A stretch of 64,000 nt of DNA from Eurosta solidaginis (Eukaryota; Arthropoda; Insecta; Diptera; Tephritidae): assembly GCF_040869045.1 (NCBI RefSeq), contig NC_090319.1:63584779-63648778 (forward strand). The letters are read 5' to 3'. Made by a program: the position numbers and the translations under genes. Shown here one piece after another: positions 23,296-35,713 of this stretch. The notes under the pieces are model-generated. The model was given only the letters and a program-made list of their open reading frames with translations. It did no database searches and was not told where the DNA came from. Positions within the stretch are counted from its first letter, which is position 1; every line of letters begins with the position of its first letter.

Positions 23296-25880
23296 TGTTT
23301 TAAAAGTGTAAGTTTTTTTTTTTGATAACGTAATAATAAAACGTCAATAATTCACCGATAATATACTGACATATTTTGGTATTCATAAATGAATTTTTCC
23401 GAAACCTGCTGAATGCTTCCAAAATTATCGAGAATAGTCATTAACGTAGTCCTGACCGTAATTATTTTGAAATGGCTTCGGAATGATACCAAGATGATTC
23501 TATAACAATCTCAAAATAATCTGTGTGAAATTATGGGCGTACAATGACATTTAGCGACTTGATTTTATAAGATTTATGGATAGAGTTATCAAGTTCGTTT
23601 ATAGTTAAGTCTTTTGTTCGCGAAAAACCTTTTCCTCTTACAACTTTCTTTACTGCCATGTTATTTGTTTATGTATTAGAGCAATATGAATAAGATCAAG
23701 AAGTGAAAGATAGTACACATTAATAACGTCTACTTCGATATTGGGACCACATAGAGGACGCTGAAGCTGTCTGCACTCGCTCACGTAGTGATTGATTCGG
23801 TTCGCGATTTGTAATCAGCATCACCATAGTCAAAAATTTCACAAGTTTCTGTTTTTTTTTTTAACTTTGGAATTATAAGAGAATGGCAACACTGATGGCG
23901 GAAAATATTGCGCTTAGCACTTTCGTTAGTGATCTACATATATGGTGCATACATTAGATGACAAACAGTGAGACCAACTTATGCAAGTACAGACAGTACG
24001 CAGTTACAAGTTTTTATTTGCCTTAAATGCTCGCATAAGCACAAAAAAGTAAGTGGTGCGAAATACCGGTCGGTAAACAAAGTCACCAAGCCTTTTAATG
24101 GCTTTAATCTGACGTAGCTGTGCCAGTGGAAACCACTAACAATCCCACCACCAACACACCACCTCCAGCACTATCATCCACCAACTTAACTTCCTGTACT
24201 GACTATCGCTGGGTAGAAAAGCTGACATTTTGCATGCGAAAATAAATTAGTTTTCCATGTTCCTTTGTCAGTTATCACATCGAAATTCTTGTTTTATATC
24301 GGTGAATTCTAACATTTTCGTATGCTGCAATGCCGCCACCGGTGTCTGTGTGTTGTAATGTCTGCGTCGTGTCGTTGTTGTTTTACTTGTTTGTTGTAGT
24401 TCTACAAGAGAGACACATGCCTGATTGCGTATAAATATTTGTTAGATATGGCATCAGGTGTACGCCCCACCTCCCACAGCACGACGACTTAAATGGGCTA
24501 ATGCTATTCTTAGACGCAAGCGCAGCATCATAGAACATTTTGCATTTTTACTTTGACATTGGCACTTGAATACTAAACGTTTGTAGGTATGTGTGAATTC
24601 ACTGCACTAGTAGTCAAAATAAAGTGGCCTCTTTTTTTTCTTTTCGAGCTATTTAATTTGTTTTATGGCCAAAAGATTGTGAAAACGCAATAGCATTGCT
24701 TTGAAAGCTTTTGGCGCTGGATAAAGATGCTGGTGGTATTAGCATGGGAGAAAAGCCTGGCACGCATGCGCATTTTATTACACACACGCACAAACACCAC
24801 TTAATATTTGTTTGTTAGAAAGTGTTGCACATAATGTTATGCAATCGGTTACGCATGCGCGGTCGCGGAAAATCCGGTGAATGAATTGCAATCAATTTGA
24901 AGCGGAAAGTAATTTGTCTGCATCGGTAAATCGGTTGTTATTGTGATAAAATTAAATTAAGCCGGGATTCAAGCGCTTTATACATGGATATTTTGTAATA
25001 GACTGTTTTGAGTGAGAATAATGTTATGAACTTCAGTTGGGTCAGTTGAGATGACAAGTTGGCTATTGCAAAGAAAAAACCTCTCTCGCGAATAAAAATC
25101 ACGCTCTACAAGTGAGATGGCTCATCCGGTAGATCTATGGTCGTGTCTGTGATGCCTACAGTGAGTATCAAAGGAGCTATAAAAGCTCTGGCTAAGTTAT
25201 ATTATTTTGGAAGCAAAGGAAAGGACTGACCTCTACTTAATTGCGAGATGCAGGTAGAGGAAGACTTGACCTACCTTTGTGATCCCAAACGACATCAGTT
25301 ATAGCGAAACAAAGTAGCTGGCGAAAACTGGTTTGTCTCCAAATCAAATCTTACAAGGGAGAACAGAAAATCGTTCCAATATATATCAATTATTTTAATC
25401 TATTCCCCTTGACCCTTCAGCCTATTACTGTATGTTGAGGCTTTTAATGTATTTAAGTATACATTCAGGCTTTCTACTCCATATCACAAGTGGGATTAAG
25501 AGTGACGCCACTTATATATTCTAATATCAACCGGCCTTTCATCCTTCAGCTCACAAAAGCGACAAATTACCTTACTTAGGTTATATCGTACACTAAAGTG
25601 TCCCCTTTAGTACCTAGTACGAATTCTCAGGTCCTCTCCTCCTAGATGAATGAGTTTGTCTAATACTAACGTTCAATTATGTCTGAACTGCTTTGTTTTC
25701 CAGTTTCTTATGGTTTCACGAGTGTGCATCTTTTTAATTCAACAGAAGACCTCTGTGTCAAGTCCAATGTTTGGATTACTTGTTTTTCAAAGGGTTCTGT
25801 TCACAATGAGCACCGTTAAGTTCCGTGAGATTCTGAGTGTAGGGGCCATTGCATCACTTACTTGCTATGTGGGTTGAAGA
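23296..25880. other. Unassigned, possibly unique DNA
   Basis: No open frame with a recognisable domain and no clear repeat in about 2.6 kb. 23930-24900 looks like ordinary non-repetitive fly sequence and could be an intron or regulatory DNA of a gene outside the window. Confidence 0.35.
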
Positions 25881-25884
25881 TTAG

Positions 25885-25935
25885 GTTTAACGGCAGGTTC
25901 ATGAGGACCTCACATAGACTGACTGAGTTGGTAGT
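25885..25935 (-). mobile_element. LINE 3' UTR stub
   Basis: The minus strand reads tcagtctatgtgaggtcctcatgaacc, the tail of the 8060-8547 family. Confidence 0.5.
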
Positions 25936-28421
25936 GATGTTGCAATATAGAATTTTGTATGAATTTTCACAATCGTATTTTGCCCCTGAGTCGAAGAAAA
26001 CTCTTGATGCTGGTCACTAAGCATGGACTATAAGGGATTTCAACGGCGGGCTTGTCTTTCAACCAGTAATTCAAACCCGCGACAATTATAGTCCATTATA
26101 TGTAAAAAGGCATAAGGGGGCTCCGTCGAAAGCTGATAACGGAAAAGCAAAGAAAAAAGGTAATCTGACATATAGGTGTGCGACTGCCTTGGAAACGATT
26201 TTTCTAGGACCCACGGAACCTTCAGACCTATTCAATTCCTCCTTAATACATCTTTAGCTGTCACAGTAATCGTCGAAACCGATATCCATCCTAATGGTGT
26301 GAGTGCCCGTTATAGAGTGTCCATTAAGAAACTTTGTCTGGGCGACTTATTTAAGATCGACTTATTTAAGATCAAATGTTTGTTTGTTTGGTTTTGCGTC
26401 CTTTATTATATAATGGCCAAACTTGGGTTGTTGTCTCGTACATGCAAGAAGCTCGTCAGAGCACATTCGCAATTTTTGCAGTATGTATGTATGCATTGTT
26501 CGCACAAGGCTTAAAAGAGTTCATAGGCATATCTACCGAATCATTTTGTCGGTCCATCTAATTGAAAAATCTACGATACTTACTAATCAACTTTGCGTTG
26601 TTCACAGATGAGCCCAAGGCCTTTAGTACGATCTAGCTAACGATCTAGCTACGAATCTAGTCCCATCAAGCTTTGAGTCATCGATGAATATATTAATGTC
26701 TTCTAAAGTGAAGTGTTAAATTCCTATTCCGGTTTCTCTAAATGGCAAACCTGCGACCACGGCTTCCTTCGCCCCCAAAAGTGGTACGTAAGGTATTATA
26801 TTGAGTGCTTCCATCGGAATGAAACAAACAAGTGTGGCGCATTACAACGAGAGTTTGCACATCATTGAATAGCCTGCTCACCATCGAAAATTTGGATAAG
26901 AAAATCTTGGGTGGCAAATGAGGTAACATTTTCCTTGGTTAAATACTTGCCTTATATTATGCAATTCATAAACGACTGCCGTTTTTTTATTGTTTGCTAT
27001 AGATAAAAACTCAATATCACAGAATGCACACGAAATCGATCTTATCGCAGCAACTTCCTGCGCATTTTGCGTGGCTCCAATTGCAGCTCGTCAAGCGAAA
27101 GTTTTGCATTAATCTGATTAACGCAATCGATGATCGAACAATGCAATCTTCTTCGATCACAAAATACAAACAACCTTAGCATCAACCAACTATGCGTATG
27201 TGTGTTATGTTATGTTATAGTAAAACAAGTCAAGTTCATATCAGTGATGGATGTGCTGCATCACAGGCCTAAGATGCGGTAAAGATAAGAACTGCATCAA
27301 TTTCAACTGCAGGGTATCGACACTTAGAATTAAATGTATATAGTATATCATCGGTGGATGTTGCTTTGCCTTTGCAGTTGTATTGCCTGAGGATTAAGAA
27401 TATAGTTACTAAGGCGTGTGTGTTCAAAGTCAGCTGAAGAAGGTCACAAGAAGAAGAACGCAAGCGCCAAAACGACGCAAAAGTCGATTTAGTTGGGCCT
27501 TAAAACCGAGCTTATTTTGCTATTTGTGTATACATAGCTACTTTAAATTTTATCCTACAAATTAGCTGAAGCTACAATTTTTTTTATTTCGAAGGCTGTG
27601 GAAACATTTTTCAGACGTTTTTTTATGACAGAAATACTCTTGTAGTGTTTGCCAAACTACTGGCAAGGGAGAACTTCCTTAAAAAAACTTTCTTTTTCTT
27701 TGTATGCACCTCCCATACTACGGTACCCAAACAATTTTGGAGTGCTCCCATTTCAAGATTTCGAAATGAGTTTGAAATATGTGTGAAATTTGAGCCTCAA
27801 AAATATGATCCAATAACAAATGTTTTGTATGTATTTTATTTTGAAAAAATTTTTCGTTCAAATTAAATTCGTATTTCATCTTAAAGTTTCTTTTTGCTCC
27901 CTTTGTAAATTCGTATATACGCCTTTTCTTTCATGCACGTTTCGCCTATTTATCTATAATGATTCACATATTAACAATGTATTGAACTTTTTTGGTTGCA
28001 GCAACAAATTGCCTTCGCGGTATAGCCGCGGTATAGCCTTCGGCGATTGGCGCTGACGTTGGTATGGCCCAGCTTTAAAGGTTTATAATCCAAACAACTA
28101 ATTTTGCAACAAGACTTTCAATATGCTTCCCAATGCGTTAATGATCCGCCCTATTATAATACACATAACGACTCCGAAAAATGTCATACAAGAAGTAAAT
28201 TATAAGCGGTTTATGAAAGTAGTAGGAGTTGATCGGACTCTCACTTCTCACTGTTCGGTCCCCTATTTAAGCTGACATAATGAATGAAATAAGCAGAGCT
28301 GCTCAACCCCTATACACTTGTTGCACTTTTGTTTTTGTTTTCCCTTAAGAATGGACACACACTTTGATTATAAAAGAAAATTCATAGCACTCCCATATGC
28401 CATCACATATAAATTCGATTC
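25936..28421. other. Unassigned DNA with a SINE fragment
   Basis: Short open frames at 26176-26611 and 26738-26929 show no domain I recognise. 27605-27690 (minus) matches the body of the tRNA-derived SINE at 18490-18837. Remaining sequence is undetermined. Confidence 0.35.
27605..27690 (-). mobile_element. tRNA-SINE body fragment
   Basis: atgacagaaatactcttgtagtgtttgccaaactactgg matches the internal part of 18490-18837. The tRNA-like head is missing. Confidence 0.5.
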
Positions 28422-28425
28422 ATAT

Positions 28426-29201
28426 TGTTACGAATATTAGCAAAACTAAGCGGTGCTGCCATTTCTAAGCCGATGCTAAGGAGCGCCTTGCATGCGCATC
28501 CATAGATCAATCATTATGTATCTACATAAACGAATAAAACATTATGTCTACACATATGTACGTACACGCAGCAGAGAAGAGATGCTCCCAAAAGCATGGC
28601 AGAATGATACAAGGTGGCAGCATGGTGACATACCTACAAACATACATAAATAAAAATCCCATGTACTTTGTTTTTGTAAATTCGATGGACAAATGTCAAA
28701 ATCGTACTGCGCCGGAAGTTGATGTATCAAATCAAATAAAAAAAGTTTATAATCAGCTGTTCGATGCTGCCACCTTGTGTCGTTCCGCCATGCCCAAAAG
28801 TATGCAATTGTAATTGTTGAAGTGTCGCTCACAAATACACGCATATGAGAAGCTACATACGTGCATCTGTGCTTATAATTATATGACGGCAACTAAGCAA
28901 ATTCTGGAAGCGCCTAGAAGATGCCACGAGGAAATCGCAGAGTATAAAAGCACCAGCGGTAGAGGCGCTATAGTCAGTTTCGATTAAGACGCTATCTAGC
29001 GAGCAATAGCAGTATTATTTTGAAAGCTATCAGTCAGTTTGGTTATTAAGCCAGCTAGTTGCAAAGTATAAGTGTTATTGTGAAGTACTTTAATAAAGGC
29101 CATTTTTCCATTATTCAATATTGGAGTTATTTATTCAACAGTTTAGTGATACGAACTTAGCAAAAAGGCAAATAAGAGGATTTGCAAGCAAATTCGTTAC
29201 A
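28426..29201 (+). mobile_element. Solo LTR, Ty3/gypsy family
   Basis: It starts TGTTACGAATATTAG and ends AATTCGTTACA, with ATAT duplicated at 28422-28425 and 29202-29205. It shares words with the LTRs at 40360 and 44160 (cacatatgtacgtacacgcag, gaagtactttaataaag, ggagttatttattcaacag). It contains a 198-bp MITE. The internal region was lost, presumably by LTR-LTR recombination. Confidence 0.85.
28595..28792. mobile_element. 198-bp P-superfamily-like MITE
   Basis: Terminal repeats CATGGCAGAATGATACAAGG and, from the other end, CATGGCGGAACGACACAAGG, continuing into TGGCAGCAT. Perfect 8-bp duplication CCCAAAAG (28587-28594, 28793-28800). The CATG start, AAGGTGG core and 8-bp target fit the P-element superfamily. 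It makes open frames on both strands that I treat as accidental. Confidence 0.75.
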
Positions 29202-29205
29202 ATAT

Positions 29206-29600
29206 GAAAGTGCCTGAATTTCATAAATGTGCAAAGAAAAGGCACTTCCATATGAAGCCAAGACACTTCGGTATGATATTAAAAGTTACACTAACAAATT
29301 GACAACGAAAAATGTTTCAAAATTATTGTAGCACTGAAAAAAATTTTAATTCAAAATTTATTCATTAAGAGGACCATCATAATTCTTTGAACATTTAAAA
29401 TAATTTTTATTTTTTTTCGATTTCAAAAATTTTCAGTATTTCGTATATGTATTGAGATTTTCACTTCAATATAAAAAATGTTGAACAGCGCTGTTTGAAA
29501 TATGGCTCTTATCGGACAACTATTATAAGAAGGGAAATACACGTATTTCGGGATCTTAAATGAGTGTAAGCGCACTGACTTCGATGCCATTTATGACACC
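29206..29600. other. Unassigned AT-rich DNA
   Basis: No feature recognised between the solo LTR and the next Helentron. Confidence 0.35.
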
Positions 29601-29603
29601 TGC

Positions 29604-30112
29604 AGCTGAGCAGAGCTCACAGAGTATATTAATTTTGTTCGCATAACGGTACCCCTAACGGCATAAACTAATCGAGATAGATATAGACTTCTATATATCA
29701 AAATGCTCTGGGCGAAAAAAAAAAAATCATTTAGCCATATCCGCCCGTCCGTTTGTCCGTAAACACGATAACTTGAGTAAATTTTGAGATATCTTAATGA
29801 AATTTGGTACGTAAGTTCAGATCTCTTTTTAAAATGAACGAAATCGGACTATAACCACGCCCACTTTTTCGATATCGAAAATTTCGAAAAACCGGAAAAA
29901 TGCGATAATTCGTTACCAAATACGGATAAAGCTATGAAACATGGTAGGTGGGTTGACCTTATGATGCAGAATATAAAATTTGTAAAATTTTGGACAATGG
30001 GCGTGGCACCGCCTACTTATAAAAGAAGGTAATTTAAAAGTTTTGCAAGCTGTAATTTGGCAGCTGAGTATGTAATGTTCGGTTACATCAGACTTAGCCT
30101 TCCTTACTTGTT
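29604..30112 (+). mobile_element. Helentron, type B copy 2, internally deleted
   Basis: 5' agcagagctcacagagtatatt and the tccgcccgtccgtttgtccg block; 3' gctgagtatgtaatgttcgg and ccttccttacttgtt. Only ~510 bp; the minisatellite is absent. The 3' hairpin is damaged (cggttacatcagac). Confidence 0.75.
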
Positions 30113-31697
30113 TCACTTTGAATTTTTGCTGGGATACTATTTAATCGACCCGAAAATATGTATACGATGATTTTGCAGTGAATCAATAAACATTATGAGC
30201 ATACACATCAATAATGGCAAAATTCGTTTATTTTTGATAGCAAAAAGTCGCGATAACTTAACATTCTTTATCTACAAATACTAAAGTAACCCACAGATTA
30301 ATTAGTACCTAATAGGACACTACTAAATATAAATACCTACAGATAGTATATTTTTAGCTTATATCTTAAAATTTCGTTTTTTATTTACATACATACATTT
30401 GTCACGCATAACCATTCTTGTGCACCTCCCACTTCTTTCCCAGCGCCAAGTCGCGCGCCGTATTTCGCAAGATCTTCCCACTACGCGTTTTTGGCAGTTC
30501 ATTCAAGAAAAATACACCACAATGCAATTGCTTATACATCACCACCAAACGTTTGGCCACATACTCAACTATATCTTGCTCCAAAAGTTTGCTACCTGGT
30601 ATTTTAACCACAGCAGCTGCTGCGGCATCACCATCCACCTCATTCCATAAACCAAAAACACATACCTCCACAACATCTGGCAACTCGGCGACCACTTGTT
30701 CAATTTCATGTGGGCAATATTGCATACCATGAAATTTGAGTACATCCGCCTTTCTATTCAATACATATAAATAATTTTCATTATCGAAATAACCGAGATC
30801 GCCCGTATGGAACCAGCCTTGATAATCTTGCATGCGTTTCGTTCATTTGGGTTCCCATAGTAACCATTCCAAATTTTGCCACTATGTGCGAGTATTTCAC
30901 CAGTTTCATTGTAACCCAAACTGCGTCCAGCATCATCGAGTATTTTCACTTTAACACCTGGCACCAATTTACCCACCGAACTTGGTTTGCTGATACCTAA
31001 ATTGGCGGAAACACCACCGCATTCCGAAAGCGCATAACCGTATGATATGTAACCATTTGCCAAATATTCTTGCATTTTTAGTAGAGTTGGCACATTACAA
31101 TTACCACCGCCAATGCTGAGGAAACGCACGCTGGTTAGCTTCTCTTTTGATATCAAAGGAGATTTAATCAAAGTGGCTATATGACGCGGTGCCAATGTTA
31201 GTATGGTTACGCGATATTTTTCGATCAGCTCAAGTAAATATTCCGGTGTATAAGATTTGTCAACGATGATGCGTGTAGCACCATGCCCACAACTGAATAA
31301 CATATTGAACAAACCTGTCGAACAATCGATTGTGCTGAACGAGAGTAATACATCCTTGCTGGATATAAAGCTAATGAGAAGTATCAAAATAGATCGTATT
31401 ATGTCGTGAGCACTTTAAAACGAACAACGTAATGCACTTACCCGTAGTCAAAGAGGCAGGAAGAGTTTGAGATGCAAATGCCTTTTGGTAGGCTGGTGGT
31501 GCCTGAGGAGCAAACTATGGCCATGGTTTGATCTCCACCGATCTTAAGACTCTCTGGGCTGTGAACGAAAATATATTTAACATTTTTTGGTTTTCTTAAA
31601 AGTTCCACTTTCATGCGTATTCTGACTGGTGGTGTGCATCTGCAAAGTGCAAGAGGAGGGCAATGTGAACTCAACTGAATTAGTTCGGTCTGTTAAG

Positions 31698-31850
31698 TGG
31701 TAAGATTTGTTATCGAAAAGTCATCGATTATTTATCGAAATGTTATCAAAAGTTTTATTATTGATATCGAAAGTTTATTGATTTGTTATCAATTTGATTT
31801 CAAAAAGTTTTTCAATTTGAAATCGAAAAGCTATCGATGTCTTCTCAGAG
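31698..31850 (+). repeat. TATCGA 11-bp-period array (intronic copy)
   Basis: Repeated TTATCGAAAAG / TTATCGATTTG-like words at about 11-bp spacing, inside the 1.6-kb intron 3 of the acyl-CoA ligase pseudogene. It belongs to the dispersed family described at 37992-39005. Confidence 0.7.
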
Positions 31851-33227
31851 AAGGCTTCAAAAATTTTCACCCCTTATTAACACACTTATACAGTTCCGAT
31901 AGGCTTTCGGAGAACAGATGAATGGACATGTAAAGATGCTTATGATTTCTAGGTCTGCATCGCCTGACCGAAGTTTTTACGTTGACGGGCGCTTTGATTA
32001 TTTGAACTTGTGGCCGAAATCGGGGTAAAAATAATTGAAGTGAGACGTGGAGGAGGTCTTCACATCGGGGGTCTTCATTGTATGGTCGTAGCTCTGGGCA
32101 TTGGAATTCCTGTCCTCATTTTTGATTTCAAAGTACCCGGCGTTGTTAGCTCTATAGCGCTGCAGCACCGCGTTATGAAGACAACCATCAGCGATTTACT
32201 GCTTTAAGCCAATTTCGGGGTCGCATATATGTATATACTCTGATGGCACAAAGTGTTAGTGATCAAGAGTTGATGGAGGAGCGGAACTGTGCTCCTTATT
32301 GATCACAATCACCTCTCCCTAGATCCATTGCTCGGCATATTGATGGAACATTGTTGGATGGGAGTACACCGAAATTCCAAGAAAATACTTCTGTTAAAAC
32401 TGTAGGCATGAAGAGTAGATAGGAAGTATTAAAAACTAACTCAGCAGATATCATGCTCTAGCCAGGAGCCGAATTTAATGTCTGAAAAAGGACTCCATCT
32501 GCTGTTTAGCAAAGCTTGACACTGCTAAAATTGAAGGTATACCACGCTACATTAAAAGGACAAAGAAGTTTAACTTTTTATGCATTTAAATAGGAAGGGC
32601 ATTAGATCATGACCTGGCTGAGGGACAGCCACTGTAAGCCAACCTAAACTAGGAGTTAATTGTCTTGTAACGTGGTCAAGGTGCACATACTATGAATAAG
32701 GCTGGATGTGCAGATCGACGAAAACAACAGGAGATTTAGGGTCCGGCTTGCTAAGCAGATTTTAACGGCACATTAGACGTTGGAATTGGTAGAGGTATGC
32801 TGAGACAAGGAGGTTCAAAACTTTGTAAAGAAATTACGGGGTCGATAACTATTAAGAACTTGCACAGAGCAATCAGTTTGATGAAAAATCCTTTGACGAA
32901 ACACTGTCAAAATTGGACCATCTTTATATATGTAAATATTATGCGACTATTCAGATGCCCAGCTGTTACAAGGATAAAAAATTTTTAGTGATATGTGAAC
33001 AATTAGATGAGGTTACACTGAATTTACAGTCCTTGGCCAGTTCTACGGTTTCTCCCCCCAGCAATAAATAGGCTTTAGTAGGGAGTAATTTCGCTGCGAC
33101 TGACCTGAAAATTTAGGTCCAGCGGAGATTGTTCTGCTGAGGGGCAGCGGCTGTTGCGCGGGAGCGCAACTCATGACCTGGTAAATAAATCAAGCACTCA
33201 TAAGGATGTTAAGTTATTTACACTCAC
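31851..33227. other. Rest of intron 3 of the acyl-CoA ligase pseudogene
   Basis: About 1.4 kb without a recognisable coding domain. Parts near 32220-32650 and 33050-33180 look like decayed mobile DNA, but I cannot assign a family. No splice-compatible exon of the ligase is missing, because the flanking exon phases already match. Confidence 0.5.
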
Positions 33228-33488
33228 ACATAAAACGATTCACTTTGCGTAGGCTCAAGTAAGTCTTCGATGCGTGGCAAATTCTTGCGATGTCCTTTCA
33301 ATGTATAAATATTCGCTTTAAATATTTTGCTTATTGTGCTTACACGCTCATAAACATCATCATCACAAATTAAACGTGGACGGGTAATGCAAAATAAATG
33401 TTTGATGGTTGCTGTTGAAAAGTTTTTTTTATATTATGAAAAAAAAAATTTTATCTAACAACTTACACTCATTATGATGTGGACTTAT

Positions 33489-33795
33489 GTTGTTGTTGTT
33501 GTTGTAGCGATTAGGTTACTCCCCGAAGGCTTTGGGGAGTGTTATCGATGTGATGGTCCTTTGTCGGATACAGATCCGATACGCTCCGGTAACAGCACCA
33601 TTAAGGTGCTGGCCCGACCATCTCGGGAACGATTTATATGGCCACATTAAACCTTCAGGCCATCCCTCCCTCCCCACCCTCAAGTTCCCTGAGGAGCTTG
33701 GGGTCGCCTCGTCTGTTAGTGAAACGGGATTCGCCGCTCGAAGGTGAGGTTGACAATTGGGTTGGAGAAGCTATATACACAACCCCTTGAATCCC
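33489..33795 (-). mobile_element. (CAA)n-tailed SINE-like element inserted in acyl-CoA ligase exon 2
   Basis: A 307-bp GC-richer element whose minus strand ends in a (CAA)n tail (plus-strand gttgttgttgttgttg at 33489). It is flanked by perfect 13-bp copies of gatgtggacttat (33476-33488 and 33796-33808). It matches the copies at 62341, 47990, 5905 and 165. Its orientation equals that of the host gene. Confidence 0.85.
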
Positions 33796-34517
33796 GATGT
33801 GGACTTATCGCATGGAAGGGTGTACAATTCAATAAACAACCCAAAACTAACGGTAATAAATATGTTGTGTTATCACCAGCAATACCAATAACATCGCCTT
33901 GCTTCAAACCCATCGACTTGAAATGTCGAGCCAAACGAATACCAAAACTGATGGCTTCATTATTTGTGAGAGTTGTACCTTCGGTATCGGATATCTGCAG
34001 CCATAAAAAAATCATATCATATACATATATAAGTGTAAATATGTATATATGTGCGCTAGACGCTGAACACACCTGACATATATTATCAGGACTATTCCGC
34101 ATAAATGCGTATACAATTTTACCAATCGAACAGTCCGAATCAAAGAAATTCGAAGACTTTGGACCGCTCCACACTTTGGTGTATTTATCGAACTCAGTAT
34201 CGAGGTGATCCATGTTTGTTTTTGTTGCTTTTAAACTTTTACAATATGTTAATAGCAAATCAGTCTTAGAAGTTCTTAGATGAGTGTGCTCATGCTTAGT
34301 TAGCCGTTTACTGATAGTGCGCTTTTTAAAAAAAGTGGTCAATATGCGCCGGTCTTGGTTTATTCCAATACGCCCAGCTGATAAATGGTCATAAATCGTT
34401 GGAATGTGTTTGTTAACTTATTTTTGCTACTTTATATGTATGTGTGGATACCAAAGCGCATTATCAGTTAAAGAATAACTTGTTGATACAATTATGCGGT
34501 TTATTAGTAACAAGTAA

Positions 34518-35101
34518 TGCGGTAGTTACTCACGAACGTACGGACCAAAAACGTGTCAGCTGACACGACCTATCTTATGAGAGTGCAATGTAAACGAAAA
34601 CTCACCGACGTGCAACGCCCGTACGTACGTAGCCCGGAACGTAGAAATCAAAACAATTTTGATTTTTTCCCTAAGAACGTGTCAGCTGATCGCTCTCTCA
34701 CTAGACAGAGTTGCCTAGTAAACTTTTGTGCTCTAATTTTTGACCGTATGCAGTTTTATGCAAAAACACATAATTAAAGTCTGAAAAATTGTGAAAATAA
34801 TTCGAAATAATTATGTAAAAATGCAGATTAGAAATATGTAATCTATTTATATTTATTTAATATTAATTCCAGCCTTTTACAACATCAAAAATTAAATTGG
34901 AAAAAGTTGATGTTTCCATAAGCATGCATGCAAAATGGTCAATGGCAACAGTGCTTATCTGTAAACAATACAGACACAAATATGTTATGTACATGTACAC
35001 AGACGCACACATTGATTCCTACGGGCTTGAGGGTTCGGTCAAACGTGTTTCGTACGACAAACGTCCGTACGTACGGCACACGTCGGTGGGTAACTGCCGC
35101 A
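34518..35101. mobile_element. 584-bp TIR element with TAA target
   Basis: The ends are TGCGGTAGTTACTCAC and GTGGGTAACTGCCGCA, inverted. TAA is duplicated at 34515-34517 and 35102-35104. Inner palindromic words (cgtacgtacg, gtgtcagctgacac) are frequent. No transposase, so non-autonomous; Harbinger-like only by target size. Confidence 0.65.
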
Positions 35102-35488
35102 TAAAAGTGTCTAAGTTCGGGTGTAACCGAACGTTATATACTCAGCGTGAGCTTCAATTGTACATTTCATTTTAGATAAATTACTTTTCTACGTAACATG
35201 TGGCACCGCCCGTTTAAAAAAAATTTCGCCCCATTTCCTCTTACAATAAAACTTGATAACTGAAATATCATTGATTCAAAACTATTTTTTGCTAAGTTAT
35301 AGCTCATTATTCTAGTCTACGACCCTTTTAAACTTGTTGTTGTATCTAAGTTGCCGTGGTCTTTAACCGATCTCGTCCATTTTTACTAGAAATATTTTCT
35401 GCTATAAGGAAAATACGTGTACCCAATTTTGTTACGATCCGTTAATTTTTCTTCGAGTTGTGGCTCCCGAAACATAGAAAATTGCTTA

Positions 35489-35713
35489 AGCCGGAGTCAT
35501 TGGTGCCGTATGTCGTATCGCTGTATCCGTATCCCTAACGTAATCAGCTGTTTATCGTTACGACGGTAAACCAAAACACAATTGGTTGGCTACGATACGG
35601 TTACGACCTTAGCGGCACCAATAATCGATTGCATTGATTCTCATAAGGTTGGTCGAATCAGCTGTTATAAGGTTACCGATACGGTTACCGATAAAGCACC
35701 AATGTCTCCAGCT
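35489..35713 (+). mobile_element. 225-bp TWA-target MITE, copy 1
   Basis: It starts AGCCGGAGTCATTGGTGC and ends GCACCAATGTCTCCAGCT, with TTA duplicated at 35486-35488 and 35714-35716. The host Helentron holds a paralogous empty site near 36010-36040 (attgcttagtcataaaagg), which confirms both boundaries and the TTA duplication. PIF/Harbinger-like by target site; no coding capacity. Confidence 0.85.

Larger units (their letters stand above)
30402..34213 (-). pseudogene. Acyl-CoA ligase (4CL/luciferase-like), five exons, disrupted
   Basis: Seen exons: 34213-34073, 33994-33796 continuing at 33475-33467 (split by an insertion), 33411-33228, 31639-31442 and 31370-30402, all with GT/AG borders. The phases agree and the exon sum is 1700 bp, one short of 567 codons. 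Family motifs: the AMP/phosphate loop SSGTTSLPKG in exon 4; YALSE, GDLGYF, a NRKADVLKFHG hinge and the catalytic lysine in LPKTRSGKILRN in exon 5. The family adenylates a fatty or aromatic acid and transfers it to CoA; the substrate is not predictable here. No peroxisomal SKL-type tail is seen (it ends NGYA). Broken twice: a 307-bp SINE-like insertion in exon 2 brings an in-frame stop, and one base is missing near 30840-30846. The motifs themselves are well preserved, so inactivation looks recent. An assembly or allele effect remains possible for the single base. Confidence 0.88.

Noticed and set aside
26176..26929. Possible integrase or transposase fragments
   Set aside because: Single words look suggestive, but no ordered motif set could be confirmed by eye.
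28544..28892. Overlapping open frames on both strands
   Set aside because: They lie across the solo LTR and its P-like MITE. The MITE ends and the 8-bp duplication explain the sequence, and no domain is visible.
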